Source: CAVYGB01 sp046734815 (GTDB lineage Bacteria; Myxococcota_A; Polyangia; Fen-1088). From it: a stretch of 8,084 nucleotides of DNA. Location of the stretch: assembly GCA_046734815.1 (NCBI GenBank), contig JBKPRZ010000286.1:1-8084 (forward strand). The letters are read 5' to 3'. Positions within the stretch are counted from its first letter, which is position 1. Each line of letters starts with the position of its first letter. A program made the translations under genes and the position numbers. Shown here one piece after another: positions 1-6,738 of this stretch. The notes under the pieces were generated by a model. That model was not told the DNA's origin and ran no database searches. It saw only the letters and a list, made by a program, of their open reading frames with translations.

Positions 1-1326
1 GGCCGCAAACAGCGAGGCGAACAGCGCGGCCAGCGCGAGGGTGTGGTGTGCTGCCAGCACGGCCGCGAGCTGGGCGCCGATGGCCACGCCCAGCGCGGTG
101 CCGCCCACCCGGTGCCAGGCCCGCTGGACCGTCTCGGCCACCGTCTCGGCGCGCACGAACGTGACGAAAGCTCCGATCACCGCCCAGTGCCAGCGCGCCT
201 GCGACACCATCTGGCCGGCGACCATGGCCAGAGCGCAGGCCACCGTCGCCTGGATGGCCACCCGCACGGGCGCGGGCAGGCCGCCCGGGCGCAAGCTGGG
301 CGGCAGCGGCGGGCGCGCGGCGGGGCGATCCGGATCGCGGCTGGCATCGGACGCGGTGGCCAGGCGCCTCGAGGTGGCTGCGCGGTCGACCAGATCGGCC
401 AGCGACGCCTCCAGGCTGCCGGCGACGGGCAGCGCGGGCACCACCGGGAGCTGGTCGCTCGCCAGCAGCTGCCTCAGGCGCGCGGCTGCCCGCCGCACGG
501 CCTCCACGCCTGCCGGCTGTTCCTGCTGCACGCGCGCCCGCACCAGGCTCGCCACCCGCGCGGTGTCGAGCTCGAGATCCAGCGCTGCCGCTTGCACCGG
601 CTGTCCCGGCGGCGGCGCACCCACCTCCACCAGCGCCAGGTGCTCGTCCACAACCAGTGCCACCCGGTTCACCCGGTCCAGCGCGCGCCGCACCCGCCGC
701 CGCGGACGTCCCTCCCAGCGGCCGGCCGCGCCGGCGTCGGCGATCACCGACAGCGCCAGCGCCACCGCGCGCACCAGGTTCCGCACCGCCCGCCGCAGCA
801 GCCGCGGCTCGCGCTCGGGGATCAGGAAGAAACGGACCGCGAACGACACGGCGTACGCAATCAGCACGCTGGCCGCCGCCGCCGGCAGCTGGGTGGCGGG
901 CAGCCGGAAGAACAGCGACGAGAAATACGCGACGAAGGCGACGAATCCCAGGGCGGTGGTGCGGGGACCGCGCTGGCGCAGCCACACCGCCGCGAACACC
1001 AGGACCAGGAATGCCAGCCGGCTGACCCACGGGTGCGGAGCCAGGGTCGTCCCCACCGCGACCCCCGCGGCTGCCACCAGCGCGGCCAGCACATGGGTGC
1101 GCCGCTGCTCCCGGGCGGTCGGGTCGTTGACCAGCACGGTCGCGATCAGCGCCAGCATCACCCCTGGCAGGGCGGGCCCCAGTGGACGGTCCAGCGCGTG
1201 CGCCAGCCCGGCCAGCACCGCCGTGGAGGCAAGCGTCGTCACGGTGGCGCGAGCCGCGGTGCGCGCCCGGCCGAGGTCGGGATCGCTGACTACGAACCAC
1301 TCCCACAACCGTCGCGCCGGCGCCAC
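1..1326 (-). CDS. FUSC-family inner-membrane protein (partial, C-terminus beyond left edge)
   Basis: I translated this strand by hand: the frame stays open from 1326 to the window edge, giving 442 residues without a stop. The layout is that of FUSC (fusaric acid resistance-like) proteins. An N-terminal block of about six hydrophobic segments spans roughly residues 25-168. A charged Arg/Glu/Ala-rich soluble linker covers about 172-345. A second membrane block starts near 352 and contains RWHWAVIGAFVTF (378-390) followed by TVQRAWHRVGGTALGV, the typical Trp-Ala / Arg-x3-Gly-Gly-Thr pattern of the FUSC_2 domain. Family members are proposed efflux or envelope proteins (YccS-like, aromatic-acid exporters); the substrate here cannot be read. 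The start is taken as GTG 1326, just before LWEWFVVSDPDLGR, which resembles the family N-terminus. No good ribosome site is seen, and the frame stays open upstream with GTG codons at 1365, 1362 and 1446. It is divergent from the flavoprotein gene. Confidence 0.85.
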   Translation of the reverse strand, partial: MAPARRLWEWFVVSDPDLGRARTAARATVTTLASTAVLAGLAHALDRPLGPALPGVMLALIATVLVNDPTAREQRRTHVLAALVAAAGVAVGTTLAPHPWVSRLAFLVLVFAAVWLRQRGPRTTALGFVAFVAYFSSLFFRLPATQLPAAAASVLIAYAVSFAVRFFLIPEREPRLLRRAVRNLVRAVALALSVIADAGAAGRWEGRPRRRVRRALDRVNRVALVVDEHLALVEVGAPPPGQPVQAAALDLELDTARVASLVRARVQQEQPAGVEAVRRAAARLRQLLASDQLPVVPALPVAGSLEASLADLVDRAATSRRLATASDASRDPDRPAARPPLPPSLRPGGLPAPVRVAIQATVACALAMVAGQMVSQARWHWAVIGAFVTFVRAETVAETVQRAWHRVGGTALGVAIGAQLAAVLAAHHTLALAALFASLFAA

Positions 1327-1569
1327 TGATGAAAGATCGGCACGACCGGCGGCGCTGGCCACCACCAGGACCGTCCATCTGCGGGTACCACCGCCGGGGT
1401 GCGCCGGTCGGGTCCACCTCGGGCACCGCCTTTCACGCGTGTTCACCGGCGAGTTGCCGAGGGCCGACGCAGTTGCGGCAGGGCCGACGGGTGCCGTCCG
1501 CCGACCAAGTGCGGAGGGGCGCGAAATTCGGGGGGGTGTAGCTCCTTCTGGGTCCCTCGGGGTAAAAGC
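1327..1569. other. Divergent intergenic region between FUSC gene and flavoprotein gene
   Basis: About 240 bp separate the two divergent starts, so promoters for both genes should lie here. I see no clear -35/-10 pair. Notable contents are a tandem imperfect repeat (1452-1489), a short inverted repeat GACGG-GTG-CCGTC at 1486-1498 that overlaps the second copy, and a run of seven G at 1530-1536. Open frames cross this region on both strands, but their composition is Arg/Pro/Gly-rich and they show no family motif, so I do not call them coding. Confidence 0.5.
1452..1489. repeat. Tandem imperfect direct repeat, about 19 bp x 2
   Basis: Two back-to-back copies sit at 1452-1469 and 1471-1489. Both begin AGTTGC and end GGGCCGACG; the middle is CGA in the first and GGCA in the second. 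The offset of 19-20 bp is close to two helical turns, as expected for two regulator-binding half sites on one face. The position in a divergent promoter region fits an operator, but that role is inferred; chance similarity in GC-rich DNA is possible. Confidence 0.45.
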
Positions 1570-1593
1570 GTGCGCGTACAGGACGTTCCGCAC

Positions 1594-2805
1594 GTGGCAA
1601 GGACGCGATACGATCTGGTGATCGTCGGCGGCGGACCGGCGGGGCTGTCGCTCGCCCTGCACCTGCAGCGCCACGCCCCGGCGCTGGCGCAGAACACCGT
1701 CGTCCTCGAGCGCGCGCAGTACCCGCGGGAGAAGTTCTGCGCCGGCGCGATCGGGGCGCGTGGGTTGCGTTGCCTGGACGAGATCGACGCCCGGCCGCAG
1801 GTGCCGGCGGTGCCCATCGAGGCGGTGACCTTCGCCTTCGGGGGACGGCGGCACGAGGTGCGTTTGCCCGCGCTGGGGCAGGTGGTGCGGCGGCTGGAGT
1901 TCGACCACGCGCTGGCGCAGATCGCGATGGCGCGCGGGGTGGAGCTGCGGCAGGGGGCGGAGGTGCGCGGCGTGGAGCTGCAGGAGGGGGGCGCACGCGT
2001 GCACCTGGCCAGCGGCGAGGTGCTGGAGGCGCGCGCGGTGGCGGGCGCCGATGGGGTGCGCGGGGTGACCCGCCGGACCACCGGTTTTTCGCGCGGGCGC
2101 CTGCGCGCGCAGGTGGTGGAGGTGGACACCGAGCCGGTGGCGGCGGATCTGCCGCATGACACCTTGCTGTTCGACTTCGGCGACGCCGCCGTGAACGGCT
2201 ACGTCTGGGACTTCCCCACCCTGGTCGACGGGCGGCCGCTGATGTGCCGGGGCGCCTATGTGGTGGGCGGCGATCCGGCGGGCCCGCGCGCCCACCTCGA
2301 GCGGCACCTGGCCAGCCGCGGGCTGGACATCGCCCGCTACCGGCTCAAGCCCTACGCCGAGCGCGGCCTGGACCGCGACGAGCCCATCGCCCGCCCGCAC
2401 CTGCTGCTGGTGGGCGAGGCCGCGGGCATCGAGATCTCCACCGGCGAGGGCATCCCCCAGGCGCTGCGCTTCGGCGCCCTGGCCGCCCGCTATCTGGCCG
2501 CCGCCTTCCGCGCCGGCGACCTGACCTTCCACACCTGGCGAGCCGAGCTGCTGCGCACCGAGGAGGGCCGGCTGGTCCGCCACCGCCACATCGTCGCCCG
2601 CTATCTCTTTTCCGATCGGCGCGCCCAGATCGAAAGGCTGGGCCACCTGACCCCCGCGCTGATGGAGATCGGCGTCCGTCGCTTCGCCGGAAAGCCCACG
2701 CCCCGACGCCTGGCCGCAGCCGCCGCCCTCGGCTTCGCCCGCTGGGCCCTCACCGGCGGCGCCCGCGCCCTGCCGCGCCCCCGCGGCTACCCGGCGGGCT
2801 TGTGA
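1594..2805 (+). CDS. Geranylgeranyl reductase-family FAD-dependent oxidoreductase
   Basis: From GTG 1594 the protein has 403 residues. It opens with a Rossmann FAD-binding fold, VIVGGGPAG (Gly12, 14, 17), with an acidic ribose-binding residue at Glu39. EKFCAGAIG (Cys49) corresponds to the Lys-x-Cys-Gly-Gly segment of geranylgeranyl reductases, and GYVWDFP (Tyr203, Trp205, Phe207, Pro208) retains the core of their PxxYxWxFP substrate-cavity motif. GADGVRG is the second FAD motif. GEAAG (274-278) stands where most relatives have GDAAG. Known relatives reduce double bonds in isoprenoid chains of archaeal lipids, chlorophyll or menaquinone; in a bacterium of this type a quinone or polyprenyl substrate is plausible but unproven. 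Start choice: GTG 1594 has AGGA at 1580-1583 and begins just before the fold; GTG 1570 would add eight residues. An in-frame extension to 1399 lacks motifs. No membrane helix is obvious. The gene is monocistronic, convergent with the phosphoesterase. Confidence 0.9.
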   Translation: MARTRYDLVIVGGGPAGLSLALHLQRHAPALAQNTVVLERAQYPREKFCAGAIGARGLRCLDEIDARPQVPAVPIEAVTFAFGGRRHEVRLPALGQVVRRLEFDHALAQIAMARGVELRQGAEVRGVELQEGGARVHLASGEVLEARAVAGADGVRGVTRRTTGFSRGRLRAQVVEVDTEPVAADLPHDTLLFDFGDAAVNGYVWDFPTLVDGRPLMCRGAYVVGGDPAGPRAHLERHLASRGLDIARYRLKPYAERGLDRDEPIARPHLLLVGEAAGIEISTGEGIPQALRFGALAARYLAAAFRAGDLTFHTWRAELLRTEEGRLVRHRHIVARYLFSDRRAQIERLGHLTPALMEIGVRRFAGKPTPRRLAAAAALGFARWALTGGARALPRPRGYPAGL

Positions 2806-2822
2806 GCGGGTGGTGATGCGCG

Positions 2823-2848
2823 GCCCGGCGGGGTCGCTGTCGCCGGGC
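2823..2848. terminator. GC-rich hairpin between convergent genes, possible bidirectional terminator
   Basis: GCCCGGCG (2823-2830) pairs perfectly with CGCCGGGC (2841-2848) around a 10-nt loop. It lies 18 bp after the flavoprotein stop and 6 bp after the phosphoesterase stop as read on the minus strand, the expected place for a shared terminator. Neither side has a T-run, so it is not a canonical intrinsic terminator. Confidence 0.45.
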
Positions 2849-2853
2849 GGTTG

Positions 2854-3981
2854 CTACCCGCGGTGCAGGCGCAGGATCAGGATCTCGCCCTCGGTGTTGA
2901 AGCGGACCGGGATCCCCGAGGTGCCGGCGCCGAGGTTGGTGATCCCCTGCATGCCGCCGTGAGACCACGCCCCGGCGGGGAGGTGTCGGCCGGTGCGCAG
3001 GTGTCTGATGATCGGGCGGCCGCCCGGCAGGCAGACCTGGCCGCCGTGCGTGTGGCCGCACAGGTACAGCTTCACGCCGGCGCGGGCGGCCGACTCGTAC
3101 AGCTCGGGTGAATGCACCAGCGCGATGGTGAAGTCCTCGCGCGCGGCCTCCAGGATGTGCAGGCTCTGGTCGGTGTAGTAGTAGTGCACGTCGTCGGTGC
3201 CCACGATCCGGAGCCGGTCGCGGTCGCGGCGGAGCACCACGCCCTCGTTGATCAGCAGCCGGATGCCCATCGCCTCCATCGGCGCGACCATGTGGCAGTC
3301 GTCGTGGTTGCCGAGGACGGCCAGGAACCCGAGCCGGCTGCGAATGCCGCCCACCAGCCGGCGCAGGCTGTCCATCACCGCGCCGAAGGGACCGTGCAGC
3401 TCGGTGCGGTAGTCGCCGGTGAGGACGCACAGGTCCACCTCGCGGCCGGCCACCAGGTCCAGGATGCGCTGGTCCAGCCCCGGCATGCCGTCGAAGTGCG
3501 GGTCGGAGATGTGCAGGATCGAGAAGCCCTCGAACGCGGGCGGCAGGTCAGCAAAGAACAGATCGCGCTCGCGCAGCGCCAGGCGGCAGGCGTTGCGGTA
3601 CCCGCGCTGGTATTGACCCAGGCGCTTCAACCCCCAGGCGAACGTCTTCATCATCACCAGCAGCGCCTCCCAGTGCTGCTTGCGCTTGCCGCCGTAGCGC
3701 TTGGTCACCAGGTTCTGCGTCTCCATCCAGAACCGGTTGTTTGCCCACATCTGCCGCGCATTGATCGCGCCGCCGGGCTCCAGCACCGCCCCGCCGTCGG
3801 TCGACACCGTCCGTGGCGACCGCACCGATTCGACGACGGTCCGATGCGCAACCGCGGGCAAAGCCCCGGAATCGACCACCGTCCGATGCGCAACCGCGGG
3901 CGATTCCTCGGATCCGATGTCCGCGTCGTCCTCCGCCTCCCCCACCTCTCGCACCGCCCGCCGCCGGTCCGCCGCGTCCAT
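2854..3981 (-). CDS. Calcineurin-like metallophosphoesterase
   Basis: The ORF encodes 375 residues from ATG 3981. All metal-site motifs of the calcineurin-like superfamily are present in order: SDPHFD (Asp160, His162), GDY (Asp190), GNHD (Asn225-Asp227), VHS (His290) and GHTHGGQ (His310, His312). The DxH...GD...GNHD...GHTHGGQ arrangement resembles YkuE/LpxG-type enzymes, some of which cleave UDP-2,3-diacylglucosamine; that substrate is only a possibility. Unlike many of those, no N-terminal membrane helix is visible. Residues 1-77 are acidic or low-complexity and contain a 14-residue repeat (AVAHRTVV twice), then a basic aromatic stretch (about 83-125) leads into the catalytic domain. The start is uncertain: ATG 3981 has GAAGA directly against it with no proper spacing, and a TAACAT -10-like hexamer lies at 3988-3993. 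ATG 3750 (Met78) would remove the whole repeat region and is a credible alternative. It lies 65 bp downstream of the Rsm22-like gene on the same strand. Confidence 0.9.
   Translation of the reverse strand: MDAADRRRAVREVGEAEDDADIGSEESPAVAHRTVVDSGALPAVAHRTVVESVRSPRTVSTDGGAVLEPGGAINARQMWANNRFWMETQNLVTKRYGGKRKQHWEALLVMMKTFAWGLKRLGQYQRGYRNACRLALRERDLFFADLPPAFEGFSILHISDPHFDGMPGLDQRILDLVAGREVDLCVLTGDYRTELHGPFGAVMDSLRRLVGGIRSRLGFLAVLGNHDDCHMVAPMEAMGIRLLINEGVVLRRDRDRLRIVGTDDVHYYYTDQSLHILEAAREDFTIALVHSPELYESAARAGVKLYLCGHTHGGQVCLPGGRPIIRHLRTGRHLPAGAWSHGGMQGITNLGAGTSGIPVRFNTEGEILILRLHRG
3830..3901. repeat. 30-bp near-perfect direct repeat, period 42 bp
   Basis: Copies at 3830-3859 and 3872-3901 differ at two of 30 positions and share GTCCGATGCGCAACCGCGGG. 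The 42-bp period keeps the phosphoesterase frame, producing two AVAHRTVV(D/E) blocks. Similarity continues weakly into the spacers, and a partial third relative (TCGACACCGTCCG) occurs at 3801-3813. It looks like a small in-frame tandem duplication. Confidence 0.8.
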
Positions 3982-4046
3982 TCTTCAATGTTACAACGCC
4001 GGGCGGACCGGCGGTTCCCTGGCCGGGGATCTCCCGATGGCCGCGG

Positions 4047-5042
4047 TCAGCGGCGCTGGACCCTGCTGGTGGGGCCGATGCGGAGCCCGTCGCCCGCGCG
4101 CTCGGTGGGACCCGCGATCATGAGGTCACCCCGGGTGGCCTGGTCGAAGCCGGCGTTTTCGGGCGAGCGGTCGCGGTCCAGGCGCACCAGCGGGTGGCGC
4201 CCCGCCGGGCCGCAGCCCCACAGGCGCAGTCGGCCCTTCTCGACGATGGGATCACTGACCACCCGGAACAGCCGCCGCTCCTGGCAGGGCTGCCCGGTCC
4301 GGGCCAGCACCACGTAGCTGTAGTCGACCCGCGAGTGCCCGGCGCGGGCGGCGGCCTCGGCCGGCTCCCACGGCGCGCTGGCGTGACACCAGTCGCGGTC
4401 GCGCACCAGCGCCGGACAGGGCCCCTGCACCAGGCACGGTGCCAGCACGAAGAACCCGGCGGGCAGCAGGCGATCGCGGATCTGCAGCAGATCGCGCGAG
4501 GTCTGCTGCAGCGCCGGCTCGATCAGGATCATCCGCCCGCCCTCGGCCAGCAGCTCGTGCCCCCACGAGAACACCAGCGCCGCGCGTGCATCCAGGTCCA
4601 GGGTCCCGGCCAGCTCGTTCAGCAGGTGCGCCGCCACGATCAGGTCGAACCGCCCCTCCACGCCGCGGGGTCGTCCCCTGTGCTTCAGGTCCGCCACCAC
4701 CACGCCCGGCCGGGTGGCAACCCGATCCACCGACACCACCTCCACCGCCCCCAGCCGCTCGCGGATCAGATCGCCCGCCGCGCCCGTGCCCGCGCCCAGG
4801 TCCAGCACGCGCTCGACCGTCGCGAACGCGCCCGCGCCGCCACCGCCGATGTCCGCCGTCACCGCCTCCGCCCGCGCCTGCAGGTCGTCCAGGATCCGCC
4901 CCAGCGCCGCGCGCGTGCGGGGAGCGATCTCCGATTCGTACTGGCGCCGCAGCTCGGGGTCGGCCAGGTAGGGCGTGCCGACCAGCTCGCGGCGGCCGAC
5001 CAGACCGGTATGGATGCGTCGGGAGCGGGCGGGCCTGGTCAG
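4047..5042 (-). CDS. Rsm22/METTL17-family methyltransferase-like protein (ribosome small subunit associated)
   Basis: Read from CTG 5042 the product has 331 residues. A helical N-terminus (YLADPELRRQYESEIAPRTR) precedes a methyltransferase fold with the SAM-binding loop LDLGAGTG (80-87), AAHLLNEL and LLAEGGRMILIEP. Next comes the family signature APCLVQGPCPAL...RDWCH and a C-terminal beta-rich tail with LWGCGPAGR and ATRGDLM. Mitochondrial relatives (yeast Rsm22, human METTL17) act in small-subunit ribosome assembly and bind an iron-sulfur cluster. Four cysteines, C203-x5-C209-x9-C219-x57-C277, fall where those ligands are expected. The bacterial role is not established; rRNA methylation or subunit assembly is inferred. 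Start: no ATG, GTG or TTG lies near the rseP stop; the frame reads through rseP up to ATG/GTG-type codons only at 5372. CTG 5042-5040 overlaps the rseP TGA, suggesting translational coupling, but the next candidate, GTG in QARAEAVTAD, would delete the N-terminal helices. The N-terminus is thus tentative. Confidence 0.87.
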   Translation of the reverse strand: MTRPARSRRIHTGLVGRRELVGTPYLADPELRRQYESEIAPRTRAALGRILDDLQARAEAVTADIGGGGAGAFATVERVLDLGAGTGAAGDLIRERLGAVEVVSVDRVATRPGVVVADLKHRGRPRGVEGRFDLIVAAHLLNELAGTLDLDARAALVFSWGHELLAEGGRMILIEPALQQTSRDLLQIRDRLLPAGFFVLAPCLVQGPCPALVRDRDWCHASAPWEPAEAAARAGHSRVDYSYVVLARTGQPCQERRLFRVVSDPIVEKGRLRLWGCGPAGRHPLVRLDRDRSPENAGFDQATRGDLMIAGPTERAGDGLRIGPTSRVQRR

Positions 5043-6076
5043 TTGACCATCCGGACGACGATGTCCTTGATGTCCTTGAAGGTGACCAGCACGAACACGC
5101 CCAGCAGCAGCAGCAGGCCGACCATGTGCACCGCCGCCTCGGTCTTGGCGCTGACCTGCCTGATGGGCAGGGCGTTGATCCCCAGGAACAGCACGCGCCC
5201 GCCGTCCAGCGCCGGCAGCGGCAGCAGGTTGAACAGGCCGAGGTAGATCGACAGCATCATCAGGATGCGCAGGAAGTAGGCCATCCCCTGATCGGCGGCG
5301 TGGGCCATCTCGCGCGCGATGCCCACCGGACCGCTGAGGTTGGCTGGCTGCTTGCCGGCGATCATCTGCCACATGCCGTTGAGCATCTCGGCCGACATCA
5401 CCGCCGGCAGAACCACCGCCTCGCGGACCGCCTGACCGAACGGCACCGGCGCGAACGCCGTCCCGGTCTGGATGCCGATGCGGAAGCTGCCGTCCTTTTC
5501 CTTGCGCGGGGTGACCACCACGTTCAGCGTCTCGTTCTGGCGCTGCACCTTCAGCGTCAGGGGCGCGCCCGCCGATTCACCGACCACGGTGCGGATGGGC
5601 AGCGACTGCGACAGCGTCTTGCCGTTGGCCTGCACCAGCACGTCGCCCTTCTTCAGGCCGGCGGCCTCGGCGGGCGAGCTGGCGGTCACCTCGACCACGT
5701 CGTGGGTCAGCACCTGCTTGCCGAAGCCGACCAGGATGCCGATGGCCAGCACGACCGCCGCCATGTAGTTGGCGCCCGGACCCGCGACCAGCACGGCAAA
5801 GCGCATCCAGCGCGGGCGGTTCGGGTAGACGAAGGGGTCCTTGTGATCGAACTCCTCGTGTGGGTTCAGACCGGTGATCTGCACGAATCCGCCCAGAGGC
5901 ACCGGCGCGATCTGGTACGTCGTGTCGCCTCGCTTGACCGACACCAGCGGCTTGCCGAAGCCGATCGAGAACCGCTCGACCTTCATCCCGCACAGCCGCG
6001 CCACGATGAAGTGCCCCCACTCATGGACCACGATGAGGAGCGCCAGCCCCAGGATCGCGACGAGGATCGACAACAT
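5039..6076 (-). CDS. rseP: Site-2 intramembrane zinc metalloprotease RseP/RasP
   Basis: The product has 345 residues from ATG 6076. The first membrane helix carries the zinc site HEWGH (18-22); the third ligand is in PALDGGR (Leu290-Asp291-Gly292) in a later helix. Between them lie VPLGGFVQI, the VAGPGANY helix and one PDZ domain (about 115-195, with SPAEAAGLKKGD). Membrane segments are near the N-terminus, around VAGPGANYMAAVVLAIGILV, at IYLGLFNLLPLPALDGG and at the C-terminus (VGLLLLLGVFVLV). Relatives cleave membrane-anchored anti-sigma factors and remnant signal peptides inside the inner membrane. A single PDZ and this length match the RasP type; E. coli RseP has two PDZ domains. The frame is open 25 codons upstream of ATG 6076, but the chosen Met begins exactly at the conserved helix. 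Unlike many genomes, no dxr, cdsA or proS neighbour is present; the Rsm22-like gene follows with overlap. Confidence 0.97.
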   Translation of the reverse strand: MLSILVAILGLALLIVVHEWGHFIVARLCGMKVERFSIGFGKPLVSVKRGDTTYQIAPVPLGGFVQITGLNPHEEFDHKDPFVYPNRPRWMRFAVLVAGPGANYMAAVVLAIGILVGFGKQVLTHDVVEVTASSPAEAAGLKKGDVLVQANGKTLSQSLPIRTVVGESAGAPLTLKVQRQNETLNVVVTPRKEKDGSFRIGIQTGTAFAPVPFGQAVREAVVLPAVMSAEMLNGMWQMIAGKQPANLSGPVGIAREMAHAADQGMAYFLRILMMLSIYLGLFNLLPLPALDGGRVLFLGINALPIRQVSAKTEAAVHMVGLLLLLGVFVLVTFKDIKDIVVRMVN

Positions 6077-6080
6077 TGCC

Positions 6081-6098
6081 CAAACTTTAGCAGGTTTG
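6081..6098. promoter_or_regulatory. Inverted repeat directly upstream of rseP
   Basis: CAAAC (6081-6085) and GTTTG (6094-6098) form a perfect 5-bp inverted repeat with an 8-nt centre in an AT-rich pocket only 5 bp before the rseP ATG. It could be an operator or a hairpin over the ribosome-binding zone. The stem is short, so chance is quite possible. The rest of the 136-bp divergent gap to the next gene is GC-rich and shows no clear promoter. Confidence 0.3.
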
Positions 6099-6212
6099 CT
6101 CCCGACACGCGCCGCCGCGCCCCGGGCCCTCATCGCATCGCGCAGGGGCACCCGGGGGCCTCCCCATGCACCCCCTGGACAGCGTCCACCGGCCGCGCGA
6201 TGGTGTGCGGCC

Positions 6213-6707
6213 GTGAGCGCCCTCGGCCCGCTTCACCGCTACTTCCGCGCCGAAAAACAGGCGGCCCTGGTCTGTGCGGCGCTGGGGCTGGTGGCCCTGA
6301 GCATCGCCGCCGGCCTCCGGCGCGCGGGGGACCCCTTCGGCAACATGGCGCTGCCGGTGGGGATGATGGCGCTGCTGCAGGTGACGGTCGGCGGCGCGCT
6401 CGCCTGGCGCACCGGTCCTCAGGTCGACCGGCTGCTGGTCGGGCTGGAACGGACGCCCGCCCGGGCCAAGGCCGACGAGCTGGCCCGCATGGCCCGCGTG
6501 CACGCCAGCTTCCGCCTGGCCGAGTCGGCGGAGCTGATCCTGATCGCCGCGGCCCTGGTGCTGGCGGTGTGGCTGCGCGCGCGCCCGCCGCTGATGGCGA
6601 TGGGCCTGGCGATCCTGGTCCAGGCCACCGTGCTGCTGGCGTTGGACCTGTTCGCCGAGCGGCGCGCGCACCGGTATGCGCGCTGGCTGCGGGCGCTGCC
6701 GGTCTGA
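6213..6707 (+). CDS. Four-helix membrane protein of unknown function
   Basis: From GTG 6213 this gives 164 residues. I do not recognise a named family. Four hydrophobic segments are visible at about 17-35, 44-65, 103-121 and 126-147, arranged as two hairpins. They are joined by a charged central loop (66-102) rich in Arg, Lys and Glu. Polar or conserved-looking features are LHRYFRAEK before helix 1, WRTGPQVDRLL after helix 2, and MARVHASFRLAESAEL entering helix 3. The tail (ERRAHRYARWLRALPV) is strongly basic, suggesting a cytoplasmic C-terminus. Codon use and amino-acid composition fit a real gene: hydrophobic blocks are well defined, unlike antisense shadows here. No ATG/GTG/TTG lies just upstream in frame, and there is no clear ribosome site. 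It is divergent from rseP and ends 31 bp from the convergent glycosyltransferase-like gene. Function unknown. Confidence 0.75.
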   Translation: MSALGPLHRYFRAEKQAALVCAALGLVALSIAAGLRRAGDPFGNMALPVGMMALLQVTVGGALAWRTGPQVDRLLVGLERTPARAKADELARMARVHASFRLAESAELILIAAALVLAVWLRARPPLMAMGLAILVQATVLLALDLFAERRAHRYARWLRALPV

Positions 6708-6738
6708 TCGATCGTGCAGGCGGCGTGCAGCCGGCCGC

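Noticed and set aside
1399..1569. N-terminal extension of the flavoprotein up to ATG 1399
   Set aside because: The added residues are Arg/Gly/Pro-rich without motifs. The Rossmann fold starts only after GTG 1594, which has a plausible AGGA ribosome site.
1530..1600. tRNA-like 5' end (GGGGGTGTAGCTCC) upstream of the flavoprotein gene
   Set aside because: No matching anticodon arm, TTC-type T-loop or acceptor-stem partner follows at the required spacing.
41..1621. A 526-codon open frame on the plus strand over the FUSC gene
   Set aside because: It is a low-complexity Ala/Arg/Ser/Thr product, while the opposite strand gives a well-formed FUSC protein with membrane helices.
6708..6738. Terminator between the four-helix protein gene and the GT2-like gene
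   Set aside because: Only a 4-bp CGGC/GCCG stem without a T-run can be formed in the 31-bp gap, too weak to call.
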